Source of the DNA: VRUE01 sp040508545
Lineage (GTDB): Bacteria; Actinomycetota; Thermoleophilia; Solirubrobacterales; 70-9
Direction: 5' to 3'
NCBI GenBank assembly: GCA_040508545.1
Contig: JBEVMR010000073.1
Coordinates: 1 to 22,681, forward strand
Length of the DNA: 22,681 nucleotides
Shown here piece after piece: positions 6,803 through 13,390 of this stretch. Position numbers and translations under genes: made by a program. The notes under the pieces were generated by a model that had not been told where the DNA came from, made no database searches, and worked only from the letters and a program-made list of their open reading frames with translations. Every line of letters starts with the position of its first letter. Within the stretch, counting starts at the first letter, position 1.

Positions 6803-7588
6803 ATGAGTGACTCCCTCCCCACCCTCTGGCAGATCGACGTCTCGCACTACAGCGAGAAGGCGCGCTGGGCACTGACGTGGAAGGGAATCAAGCACCGCCG
6901 CCACTCGCCGCCCCCCGGCGCCCACATGGTCGCCGCCCTCTGGCTGACGCGCGGCGCCCGGTACACCTTCCCCATCCTCAGCATCGACGGGCAGCGGATC
7001 GCCGACTCGACCGCGATCATCGCCGCGCTGGAGGAGCTGTATCCCGAGCCTCGCCTCTACCCCATCGACGCCACCGAGCGGCTGCGGGCGCTGGCGCTGG
7101 AGGACTATTTCGACGAGGAGCTGGGGCCCGCCATCCGCCTCTTCGCCTGGCACGAGTTCGGCAAGGACCGCGAGAGCTTCGAAGCGCTGATGAAGAGCAC
7201 CGCGCCGGGAGCGCTGGCCAAGCTCCCCCCGGGGCTGACCGCCGCCTACGCTCGCGCCTTCACCGCGCTTCGATTCCGCGCCGAGAACGCCGATAAGGCC
7301 GAGCAGGCCCGGGCGAAGGTGCTGGCTTCGCTTGACCGCCTCGAAGCCGAGCTTGGCGACAACGAGTACCTGGTCGGCGATCGGTTCAGCGTCGCCGACC
7401 TCACCGCCGCCTCGCTCTTCTACCCGCTGGCCCAGCCCGAGGAGGGGCCGATGCCGGCCGACCTGGACGGGGCCGCTGGCTTCGAGGCCTTCCGCGAACC
7501 GCTGCTCGAGCGCCGCGGAGTCCAGTGGGTCGAGGAGATGTTCCGCCGCCATCGCCAGCCGGCCAAGACCGCGGCAACGGTGAGCTAA
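6803..7588 (+). CDS. Glutathione S-transferase-like protein
   Basis: A 261-residue two-domain GST-fold protein. Residues about 5-85 form the thioredoxin-like domain. SHYSEKARWAL is where GSTs place the catalytic Ser/Tyr/Cys and first helix, and TFPILSIDGQRIADSTAI holds the cis-Pro and the DS pair that binds the glutamyl end of glutathione. The helical C-terminal domain follows, with LVGDRFSVADLTAASLF (the usual N-capping box of helix 6). Many actinobacteria lack glutathione and use mycothiol, so the thiol substrate is uncertain. The ATG at 6803 has no clear ribosome site. It is convergent with the YrbE pair, leaving three bases between stops. Confidence 0.85.
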   Translation: MSDSLPTLWQIDVSHYSEKARWALTWKGIKHRRHSPPPGAHMVAALWLTRGARYTFPILSIDGQRIADSTAIIAALEELYPEPRLYPIDATERLRALALEDYFDEELGPAIRLFAWHEFGKDRESFEALMKSTAPGALAKLPPGLTAAYARAFTALRFRAENADKAEQARAKVLASLDRLEAELGDNEYLVGDRFSVADLTAASLFYPLAQPEEGPMPADLDGAAGFEAFREPLLERRGVQWVEEMFRRHRQPAKTAATVS

Positions 7589-7591
7589 GCC

Positions 7592-8389
7592 TCAACCGCC
7601 GATCGGCGCTCGCGGGTTGGACCCGTAGAAGATCAGCGTGCCGAGCATGCCGACGATGTGGACCATGATGATGTTGACGACCATCGATTTGGCCGTCGCC
7701 GTCCCCACCCCGACCGGCCCACCTGACGCCGTGTAGCCGTAGTAGCAGCCGACGAGCACGATGATCGTCGCCATCACCATGCCCTTGGCCAAGCTGAAGA
7801 TTACGTCGACGTAGTCCTGGAAGGTCCAGAAGATCAGCAGGTAGCCGCCGGAGGAGACGTCGCCGACCTGCTCAACCACCGCTATGTAGCTGGAGAAGTA
7901 GGCGACTCCCACCCCGACCAGGAAGAGGAACGGCAGGGCGATCCAGGCGCCGAGCAGGCGCGTGGCGGCGAGGAAGGTGACCGGCGGGATGCCCATCACC
8001 TCGAGCGCGTCGATCTCGTCGGAGATCCGCATCGCCCCCAGCTCGGCGACGATCCCGGTGCCGACCTTGGCCGAGAGGATGTAGCCGAACGCGTACGGGA
8101 TCCCCTCGCGCAGATCGCAGTAGGCGGAGAAGATGCCGGCGTTGGACGGGGCGCCGATCGAACGGCTGAAGTAGGCGCCGATCACCCCGCAGTTGAGGCC
8201 GAGGATGAAGACGAAGGCCCAGATGATCAGCGCCGAGCCGAGGACCAGGATCCCCGCCTGGCGCAAGCTCTCGCCGAAGAACTGGAAGACGCGGCCCGAG
8301 TAGACGAGGCCGGCGACTCGGGAGCCAAAGCGGGCGACATCGCCGAAGGCGTCGATCCAAGCTCGGGGAACGTCGAGCCAGCCGGTCAA
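7592..8389 (-). CDS. MlaE/YrbEB-type ABC lipid transporter permease
   Basis: A 265-residue integral membrane permease of the MlaE family, the channel part of MCE-type lipid importers. It has several hydrophobic segments and the family's conserved cytoplasmic coupling region: ELGAMRISDEIDALEVMGIPPV (about 118-139). YGYTASGGPVGVG near the C-terminus is also typical. It is the second of a permease pair, 13 bases after the first, as yrbEA-yrbEB in mycobacterial mce operons; this order is why I call it the B type. The start is TTG at 8389, with AAGGCGAG shortly upstream. No MCE protein or MlaF-type ATPase follows: the next gene is the convergent GST-like one, so the transporter's other parts must be encoded elsewhere. 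Confidence 0.88.
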   Translation of the reverse strand: MTGWLDVPRAWIDAFGDVARFGSRVAGLVYSGRVFQFFGESLRQAGILVLGSALIIWAFVFILGLNCGVIGAYFSRSIGAPSNAGIFSAYCDLREGIPYAFGYILSAKVGTGIVAELGAMRISDEIDALEVMGIPPVTFLAATRLLGAWIALPFLFLVGVGVAYFSSYIAVVEQVGDVSSGGYLLIFWTFQDYVDVIFSLAKGMVMATIIVLVGCYYGYTASGGPVGVGTATAKSMVVNIIMVHIVGMLGTLIFYGSNPRAPIGG

Positions 8390-8402
8390 CGGATGCTCGC
8401 CT

Positions 8403-9209
8403 TCATCGGATCGACTGCAATTCAGGATTGGAGGCGAGCAGGATGGCGGTGAACACGTAAAGGAAGAAGAAGACCGCGAGGAAGGCGATCACCACCGCCT
8501 GGTTGACCGCGCGCCCAACGCCGGCCGGGCCGCCGGAGGCGGTCATTCCCTTGTAGCAGCAGACGACGGCGATGATGCCGCCGAACAGGGTGCACATCAG
8601 CACCGAGCCCCAGAGGTCGGCGATCAGTGCGTTGGTGAAGAGCGTCGCGAAGAAGCCGCCGAGCGGTTCCCCGTAGAGCAGCGAGGCAAACATGCCGGCG
8701 GTGACGCCGAAGACGAGCGCGAAGATGTCGAGCAGGCCGGTGATGATCATCAGCGCCAGAAAACGGGGCACCACCAGGTTCTTGATCGGGTCGACGCCGA
8801 GCACCTGCAGGGCGTCGAGCTCCTCGCGGATCTTGCGCGCGCCGAGGTCCGCGGTGATCGCGGTACCGGCGACGCCGGCGACGACCGCGGCGGTGACGAT
8901 CGGGGCGATGAAGCGGACCGCGGTGACGACGAAGAAGCCGCCGAGGCGGTCGAGCGTGCCGAAGAGATCGAGGATTCCGGCCGCCTGCAGCCCCGGCGCG
9001 CCGAAGCAGAGGGCGAAGGTCGAGATCGTCATCGGGAACCAGGAGAGCTTGAGCACGAAGAGGAACTGGCCGACCAGCTCCTCGCCGTAGGGATAGGGGG
9101 GCCTGACCGCGGACCACAGCGTGCGCGCGGTGAGGATCATCATCTCCCCGACCTGCTCGAAGAACGACTTGGCGGGCAGGAACGCCCGCGCTACAGCTTG
9201 TGCTGCCAC
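8403..9209 (-). CDS. MlaE/YrbEA-type ABC lipid transporter permease
   Basis: A 268-residue MlaE-family permease. It carries the conserved segment DLGARKIREELDALQVLGVDPIKNLVVPR and the late motif YKGMTASGGPAGVGRAV, with about five hydrophobic helices. The frame stays open far upstream (to 9764), but that part is a shadow of the GntR gene. The GTG at 9209 gives the family's usual length and overlaps the end of the GntR gene by 19 bases, suggesting translational coupling. An internal ATG pair near 9140 is less likely. With the next gene it should form the heterodimeric channel that moves lipids or sterols between the envelope and the cytoplasmic membrane. Substrate unknown. Confidence 0.87.
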   Translation of the reverse strand: MAAQAVARAFLPAKSFFEQVGEMMILTARTLWSAVRPPYPYGEELVGQFLFVLKLSWFPMTISTFALCFGAPGLQAAGILDLFGTLDRLGGFFVVTAVRFIAPIVTAAVVAGVAGTAITADLGARKIREELDALQVLGVDPIKNLVVPRFLALMIITGLLDIFALVFGVTAGMFASLLYGEPLGGFFATLFTNALIADLWGSVLMCTLFGGIIAVVCCYKGMTASGGPAGVGRAVNQAVVIAFLAVFFFLYVFTAILLASNPELQSIR

Positions 9210-9922
9210 CAGTTCATCGCCCGCTCGAGGGGACTGGCTCCCTGCGCCCGTTCGCGTCCCGCCTGTCGCGCCCGCTGCTCGGCCGCTTGCTGTGCGGCAG
9301 AGAGCTGGGCGATCAGCGTGTCCCGCGTCTGCTCCAGCTCCTCCACCCCGGCGACGTGGGCGCTGGCGCGGCGCGGCGCAGTCGGCAGGTCGCGCGGCAG
9401 GTCGCGCGGGTAGGACGCAAGCCCGGCCTCGAGCCGTGCGATCTGGCGCCGCAGCTCCTTGCGCACCTCGATCACCTCGCTCTCCTCGGCCAGGTCGGGA
9501 AGATCGGCTGGCGGCCTCGGTGGAGGATCGTCGAGCGCGCCCGGCATGCTGGCGCAAGCCGAGGCGACGATCGCCAGCTCGCGAGGGCTGAGGCCGGCCT
9601 CGTGGGCGCGGCGCAGGGCGTCGGTCGCTATCTCCTCCAGCTGGGCCGCCGCCTCGATTCCCTCGGCGACGAAGGTGCCCTGGCCCTGATGGCTGACGAC
9701 CAGCCCCTCCCCCTCGAGGCCGGCGTAGACGGCCCGCACCGTGTTGACGTTGACGCCAGCCCATTCGGAGAGGCGGCGGAAGCTGGGCAACCGCTCGCCG
9801 GAGGCGAGGCGGCCGGTGGCGATCAGGGCCCGCAGGCGCCAGGTCAACTGCAACCCGACCGGCAGCTCGTCGCTGGGATCGATCGAGAACGGGTTCGGCT
9901 CACGCGCTGCTTGCTGTGCCAT
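9191..9922 (-). CDS. GntR-family (YtrA-like) transcriptional regulator
   Basis: A 243-residue regulator. Residues about 10-80 form the GntR winged helix: LPVGLQLTWRLRALIATGRLASGERLPS, then RRLSEWAGVNVNTVRAVYAGLEGEGLV, then the wing HQGQGTFV. The C-terminal part has no FCD or UTRA domain. It is mostly helical, with a heptad-like stretch near the end (LEQTRDTLIAQLSAAQQAAEQRA) that could dimerise. The frame is open upstream to 10123, but the ATG at 9922 is chosen because a TTGACT / TACTGT promoter lies just before it and the family start is there. It overlaps the first YrbE gene by 19 bases, so it likely controls that permease pair and itself. GntR regulators also sit beside mycobacterial mce operons (Mce1R), though those are FadR-like. 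Confidence 0.9.
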   Translation of the reverse strand: MAQQAAREPNPFSIDPSDELPVGLQLTWRLRALIATGRLASGERLPSFRRLSEWAGVNVNTVRAVYAGLEGEGLVVSHQGQGTFVAEGIEAAAQLEEIATDALRRAHEAGLSPRELAIVASACASMPGALDDPPPRPPADLPDLAEESEVIEVRKELRRQIARLEAGLASYPRDLPRDLPTAPRRASAHVAGVEELEQTRDTLIAQLSAAQQAAEQRARQAGRERAQGASPLERAMNWWQHKL

Positions 9923-9931
9923 TGGAAAGAC

Positions 9932-9960
9932 ACAGTAGACCAGGTTATTGTGATAGTCAA
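9932..9960 (-). promoter_or_regulatory. Sigma-70-type promoter of the GntR-YrbE operon
   Basis: On the minus strand, TTGACT (9955-9960) and TACTGT (9932-9937) are separated by exactly 17 bases. The -10 ends 9 bases before the ATG at 9922, so the transcript would be leaderless or nearly so, which agrees with the missing Shine-Dalgarno. The -35 overlaps the stop codon of the upstream TIMP-like gene. Confidence 0.6.
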
Positions 9961-10418
9961 CTAGCACAGTCAGGCGTAGAATCCGCGACCGGCGACGCCA
10001 GCTCATCGCCTCGACGCAGCGCCCGAGCCGCGGCAGCAATCTCTCTCGGGGGGGCGATTCCACATAGCCCGCCGCTCCACTGGCCCTCACGTCGCGAGAG
10101 GAACAAGCCGTACCAGCGAGCATTGTCGTCGGGCAGCCCGCAGCTGGCTCCGTTGATGCCGCTGTGCACCGAGACCGTCTCCCCCGCTCGCAATCCCGGG
10201 CCTGGCTTGTAAACCCGGCGCACTCGGTAGAGGTAGTCAGCGCCGTAGCGATCGACCGGATCGATCTGGATCAAGCGCGCGGAGACCGCGCCATCCGCTT
10301 GGCGCAGCGCCGCGCGCGGACTCATCTCCAGGCATGTGCACGCCTGGGCGGCGCTGCTGAAGAGCAGCGCGCCCAGGACGACGATTGCCACTGCAAAAGC
10401 AGGGCGCCTCACCCGCAC
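9957..10418 (-). CDS. Small secreted TIMP/NTR-like Cys-rich protein
   Basis: A 153-residue exported protein. It has a signal peptide with RVRR at the N-terminus, a hydrophobic stretch from about 7 to 22, and an AQA-C cleavage after 26. The mature form begins C-T-C (C27, C29), as in TIMP/netrin-like domains, whose N-terminal Cys packs against a beta barrel. ALRQADGAVSARLIQID and the later Cys residues (GASCGLPD, GLCGIAPP, PDC) fit that fold. There is no lipobox. The GTG at 10418 is the best start, since a TTG further upstream would lengthen the n-region before the signal. Bacterial TIMP-like proteins have no agreed function; protease inhibition is not implied. It lies between the alcohol dehydrogenase and the GntR gene. 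Confidence 0.72.
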   Translation of the reverse strand: MRVRRPAFAVAIVVLGALLFSSAAQACTCLEMSPRAALRQADGAVSARLIQIDPVDRYGADYLYRVRRVYKPGPGLRAGETVSVHSGINGASCGLPDDNARWYGLFLSRREGQWSGGLCGIAPPREIAAAARALRRGDELASPVADSTPDCAS

Positions 10419-10433
10419 CCGATCAAATGTAGA

Positions 10434-10452
10434 GAGAAACGCCCGGTTTCTC
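10434..10452 (-). terminator. Hairpin after the alcohol dehydrogenase gene
   Basis: GAGAAAC and GTTTCTC (10434-10440 and 10446-10452) form a seven-pair stem with a five-base loop, directly after the stop at 10457 on the minus strand. It may end or slow transcription before the secreted-protein gene. There is no proper T-run. Confidence 0.4.
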
Positions 10453-10456
10453 AAAC

Positions 10457-11488
10457 TCAGGGCGTTAAGACGATCTTCAGCGCCTCGCGGTTGTCGTAGA
10501 GTTCGTAGGCCTCCGCCGCCTGATCGAGCTTCATCCGGTGGGTGACGAGCGGCGAGGGGTCCAGCTTGCCGGCCTCGAGCAGGCCGAGGACGCGGTCGAC
10601 GTGGGCGATCACGTTGGCGAGGCCGAGCCGCAGCGTCAGGCCCTTGAGCCAGGCAAGGCCCAGGGGCACCTCTCCCTTGCCGGCATAGGCGCCGATGCCG
10701 GATACGGTCCCGGCGTCGCGGGAGAGGCTGACGGCCATCGCCAGCGGCCCCGGATCGCCGACCGCGTCGACGACGACGTCGGCGCCGCCGCCGGTCGCGG
10801 CGCGCACGGCGCGCTTCGGCTCGTCCTCGGTGAGGTGGAGCGGCACCGCGCCGAAGCGCTTCGCCATCTCCAGCCGCGCCTCGACAGAGTCGACGGCGAA
10901 GACCTGGCTCGCGCCCCCGGCCAGCGCCGCCTGGACGGCGCAGAGGCCGACCGGGCCGAGGCCGAGCACGGCGACCGTGTCGCCGGCCCGCATGCCGGCG
11001 TGGGCGACGGCGTGGTAGCCGGTGCCCATCACGTCGCCGGCGAAGAGCGCGACCTCGTCCGACATTCCCTCCGGCACCTTGCGCAGGGTCAGGTTGGCCC
11101 GCGGGACCAGCAACTGCTCTGCCTGAGCGCCCTGCAGGTCGCCCAGGTGGGAGCCATGACCGAAGGTGCGCTGACGCTCGCAGCGGTGATAGTCGCTGCG
11201 CAGGCAGGCGGAGCAGGTGGCGCAAGCGGTGTGGAAGCAGCCGAGCACGCGGTCGCCGGCGGCGACGCGCTCGACGTCGGCGCCGGCGGCGAGCACCGTG
11301 CCGACGAACTCATGGCCGATCGTGAAGCCGGGCTCGACCGGAACACGCCCGTGGAAGATGTGCAGGTCCGAGCCGCAGATCCCGCTCGCCTCGACCCGCA
11401 CCACCGCGTCGTCGGCGGCGGCGAGCTCGGGCGCGGGCTTCTCCTCGATCCGCACCTCGCCGGGCGCCTGGAAGGTGACTGCGCGCAT
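10457..11488 (-). CDS. Zinc-dependent medium-chain alcohol dehydrogenase
   Basis: A 343-residue MDR enzyme expected to oxidise an alcohol or reduce an aldehyde/ketone with NAD(P). The catalytic zinc ligands are C38 (GICGSDLH) and H59-E60 (GHE). The structural zinc site is the four-Cys set CATCSACLRSDYHRC (C-x2-C-x2-C-x7-C). The cofactor-binding Rossmann motif is VLGLGPVGLCAVQ, and VDSVEARLEMAKRFGA is the second strand, whose Asp favours NAD. The length is typical. It is close to threonine dehydrogenase/sorbitol dehydrogenase relatives, but the substrate cannot be read from the sequence. It lies 31 bases after the HD-GYP gene and may be read through from it. No Shine-Dalgarno is evident before the ATG. 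Confidence 0.9.
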   Translation of the reverse strand: MRAVTFQAPGEVRIEEKPAPELAAADDAVVRVEASGICGSDLHIFHGRVPVEPGFTIGHEFVGTVLAAGADVERVAAGDRVLGCFHTACATCSACLRSDYHRCERQRTFGHGSHLGDLQGAQAEQLLVPRANLTLRKVPEGMSDEVALFAGDVMGTGYHAVAHAGMRAGDTVAVLGLGPVGLCAVQAALAGGASQVFAVDSVEARLEMAKRFGAVPLHLTEDEPKRAVRAATGGGADVVVDAVGDPGPLAMAVSLSRDAGTVSGIGAYAGKGEVPLGLAWLKGLTLRLGLANVIAHVDRVLGLLEAGKLDPSPLVTHRMKLDQAAEAYELYDNREALKIVLTP

Positions 11489-11519
11489 GGGCGCGAACCG
11501 TATCGCCCCGGCGGATCGC

Positions 11520-12950
11520 TCAGCCGGCGCTGACGCCGGAGACCTGGAAGCGGCCCGCGTCGACGCCGGGGCTGGCGGTCTCGGCGATCCGCGCTTCCAG
11601 CGACAGCTCGCGCTCGAAGTCGGCCTCCTCGCCGTGGCGGAAGGAGACGTCCTTGCCCTCGAGCAGCTCGACGAAGACCTCGACGAAACGGGCGTCGAGC
11701 TGCTTGCCCGCCACCCGCCGCAGCTCCTGGATCGCCTCGTAGCTCGAGGTCGGGGTGCGGTAGGAGTCGCGCGCGGTCATCACGTCATAGGTGTCGGCGA
11801 CGGAGATGATCCGGGCCAGCTCGGGAATTTCGTCGCCTTCGAGCCCGCGCGGGTAGCCTTTGCCGTCGATCCGCTCGTGGTGGGCGAGGATGATGTCGGC
11901 CACCGGGCCGTAGCCGTCGAGCGAGGAGACGACGCGGGCGCCCTGCTGCGGGTGGCGCCGGATCAGCATCCAGTCTTCGTCGGTCAGCGGCACGTTCGCC
12001 TTCAGGATCCGGTCGGGGAGGATGAACTTGCCGATGTCGTGCAGCAGCGCGGCGATGTGGACCAGCTCCTCCTCGCGTTTGGAGAAACCCGCCCGCTGGG
12101 CGATCGCCCGCGAGTAGCGGGCAACGGCGGCGCTGTGGCGGGCCGTCATCTGGTCCCGCAGGTCGAGCGTGCGCAGCAGCGCGCTCAACATGCCGACCTG
12201 GAAGCTGGCCAGTTGGTTGGTCCGCACCTCGAGCTCGCGGGCACGTTCCTGCGACTTGAGCAACGCTCCAAGCAGGTACTGGAAGGTGACGAGCACGATG
12301 CCGAAGAAGGCGACCCCGGCGAGCCCGATCTGGGTGTAGATAAAGGCGACGCCGACCGCCATCAGCGCCGCCGCGAGCTCCGAGGGGAGCAGCGGGATCA
12401 TCACGGTGCGGATCTTGGGGATGAAGGGGGTGCGCTCGACGTAGCTCGTGTAGCCGCCGATCATCACGAAATTCATCAGGATCCCGCAGGTGAAGGCGCC
12501 GAAGACGAAGACGTAGAAGGCAAGATCGGCCGTGGTGGTCTGCGTCGCGTCGACGAGCCCGTGGAAGCCCACGCCGACCAACAGCGGGAAGGTCATGAAG
12601 GTCAGCACGTTGACGAGCAGGTCGTTGAAGCCTTCCCGATAGCGGATCCACCCGATCATGATCGAGATCACCCCGATCAACGCCGCCGGCGTCCCGCCCA
12701 GGAAGACGATCGCGGTGATCAGCGCGAGGAAGTTGGCGGAGATCTTGAGACGCGATTCGGTTTCGATCGACATCACGTCGCTGAAGGCCGAGAACGCCAG
12801 CAGCGTCGCGAAGAGCTCCCAATCCCAATTCGCCTTCGGCCCCTCCCAGATGGCCACAGCGACCATCCCGGCGAAGGCAATCGCCAGGATCGCGGTGGTC
12901 AACCTGGTGGGTCGCTCGTTCTGCATGGATCGCGCCTGATCTACCGTCAC
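11520..12950 (-). CDS. Membrane-anchored HD-GYP domain phosphodiesterase
   Basis: A 476-residue protein likely to hydrolyse cyclic di-GMP or a related dinucleotide. The first about 230 residues hold some six to eight membrane helices, an unassigned membrane sensor reminiscent of MASE-type domains. A short linker (LLKSQERARELEVRTNQL) follows, then a complete HD-GYP domain: H272, the HD pair H304-D305 in LLHDIGK, HHERIDGKGYPRGLEGDEIP (357-376, with G365-Y366-P367), and D386 in SVADTYD. All metal and GYP residues are present, so it should be active. The start is GTG at 12950; ATG at 12926 is an alternative. A structured leader lies upstream. It may be the promoter-proximal gene for the alcohol dehydrogenase. 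Confidence 0.9.
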   Translation of the reverse strand: MTVDQARSMQNERPTRLTTAILAIAFAGMVAVAIWEGPKANWDWELFATLLAFSAFSDVMSIETESRLKISANFLALITAIVFLGGTPAALIGVISIMIGWIRYREGFNDLLVNVLTFMTFPLLVGVGFHGLVDATQTTTADLAFYVFVFGAFTCGILMNFVMIGGYTSYVERTPFIPKIRTVMIPLLPSELAAALMAVGVAFIYTQIGLAGVAFFGIVLVTFQYLLGALLKSQERARELEVRTNQLASFQVGMLSALLRTLDLRDQMTARHSAAVARYSRAIAQRAGFSKREEELVHIAALLHDIGKFILPDRILKANVPLTDEDWMLIRRHPQQGARVVSSLDGYGPVADIILAHHERIDGKGYPRGLEGDEIPELARIISVADTYDVMTARDSYRTPTSSYEAIQELRRVAGKQLDARFVEVFVELLEGKDVSFRHGEEADFERELSLEARIAETASPGVDAGRFQVSGVSAG

Positions 12951-13051
12951 GGGGTGGCTCAGACCATCAGGTTTCGCGCCCGACTAGCGATTCCTGCGAC
13001 TGGCGAGCCAAACTCGCGACGACAGCAACTTGCGTATCAAGGTAAACGTTT

Positions 13052-13102
13052 GAAATGCAGCGGGCAAGCGGCATGGACCACCTGGCCAATACCTTGCATT
13101 TC
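13052..13102 (-). other. Bulged long stem-loop in the HD-GYP leader
   Basis: Perfect eight-base arms GAAATGCA (13052-13059) and TGCATTTC (13095-13102) enclose further pairing on the minus strand: GGTA with TGCC, TGG with CCA and CC with GG, around an AGGT loop, leaving one asymmetric internal loop. This looks like a folded RNA element about 100 bases before the HD-GYP start. It does not match the cyclic di-GMP riboswitch consensus that I know. The strand is inferred from the neighbouring terminator. Confidence 0.4.
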
Positions 13103-13133
13103 TCGCAAATAGCGGGACTGGGCCCGTCACGGC

Positions 13134-13167
13134 AAAAAGACAAAGGGCACCCATAGGGCGCCCTTTG
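13134..13167 (-). terminator. Rho-independent terminator reading on the minus strand
   Basis: On the minus strand, CAAAGGGC pairs with GCCCTTTG (13160-13167 with 13141-13148), and GCCC pairs with GGGT inside it, giving a 12-pair stem with a UAU loop. TCTTTTT follows directly (13140-13134). One inner pair is G-U on the minus strand but a mismatch on the plus strand, which supports minus-strand RNA. It lies about 185 bases before the HD-GYP start, so it ends a small RNA or acts as an attenuator in that gene's leader. Confidence 0.65.
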
Positions 13168-13177
13168 CAAATCTCAT

Positions 13178-13199
13178 GCAGCACCGCTGTGGGTGCTGC
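13178..13199. repeat. Stable hairpin just upstream of the minus-strand terminator
   Basis: GCAGCACC (13178-13185) and GGTGCTGC (13192-13199) form a perfect eight-pair stem with a six-base loop. On the minus strand it precedes the intrinsic terminator by about ten bases, so the two hairpins would stand in tandem on one transcript. Confidence 0.5.
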
Positions 13200-13272
13200 G
13201 CTCAAATCAAAGTCCTTATCGCTTGAAGACCATGTCCATATCCCTTCGTCGAAGCCCGGATAGCTCGCCCCC

Positions 13273-13364
13273 GCACAAGTTGCTACGAGGAACCTCTTGA
13301 TCTGCTGGCAAGTTTGTACCACAACCTGCGGAAAACTTGTGCATCTGCACGGAAAGTTGTGCAT
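13273..13364. repeat. Cluster of related short repeats before the MFS gene
   Basis: Two near-identical direct repeats, CGGAAAACTTGTGCAT (13329-13344) and CGGAAAGTTGTGCAT (13350-13364), are joined by a further inverted copy GCACAAGTT (13273-13281) and a looser one, GCAAGTTTGTAC (13308-13319). GTGCA-TC-TGCAC (13339-13350) is a perfect inverted repeat. Such spacing in a promoter region suggests binding sites for a regulator of the MFS operon. Confidence 0.45.
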
Positions 13365-13385
13365 AAACGTTGTAGGACTTGTAGT
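13357..13385 (+). promoter_or_regulatory. Possible promoter of the MFS-ABC operon
   Basis: TTGTGC (13357-13362) and TGTAGT (13380-13385) are 17 bases apart, and the -10 ends five bases before the ATG at 13391, which would give a leaderless transcript. The hexamers match consensus only partly. The -35 lies inside the second direct repeat, so a protein bound there would block or help RNA polymerase. Confidence 0.3.
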
Positions 13386-13390
13386 GAGAA

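Larger units (their letters stand above)
12951..13390. other. 440-base gene-free region rich in RNA-like structure
   Basis: This gap separates the divergent HD-GYP and MFS genes. No credible protein is seen: the open frames here lack family signatures and GC-rich codon bias, and base composition is noticeably lower in GC. It holds, from left to right, a bulged stem-loop (13052-13102), an intrinsic terminator reading on the minus strand (13134-13167), another hairpin (13178-13199), and a cluster of related short repeats (13273-13364) before the MFS gene. A tiny minus-strand frame for MDMVFKR lies around 13215-13238 after GAAGGG. The parts are listed separately. Confidence 0.6.

Noticed and set aside
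9210..9764. N-terminal extension of the YrbEA permease to 453 residues
   Set aside because: The extra part is an Arg/Gly-rich shadow of the GntR gene; MlaE proteins are about 260 residues.
10419..11225. Long N-terminal extension of the TIMP-like protein
   Set aside because: It is an Arg-rich shadow of the alcohol dehydrogenase gene; the signal peptide fixes the start near 10418.
12951..13134. Cyclic di-GMP (GEMM) riboswitch before the HD-GYP gene
   Set aside because: The conserved GEMM core words are not found on the minus strand; the stem-loop there has a different shape.
13234..13290. tmRNA 5' end (GGGGGCGA and TTCGACG on the minus strand)
   Set aside because: The terminator follows within about 150 bases, with no tRNA-like 3' end or tag reading frame.
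13321..13370. Replication origin, because TTATGCACA on the minus strand fits a DnaA box
   Set aside because: Only one good box is seen, there is no AT-rich unwinding region, and dnaA, dnaN or a plasmid rep gene is absent.
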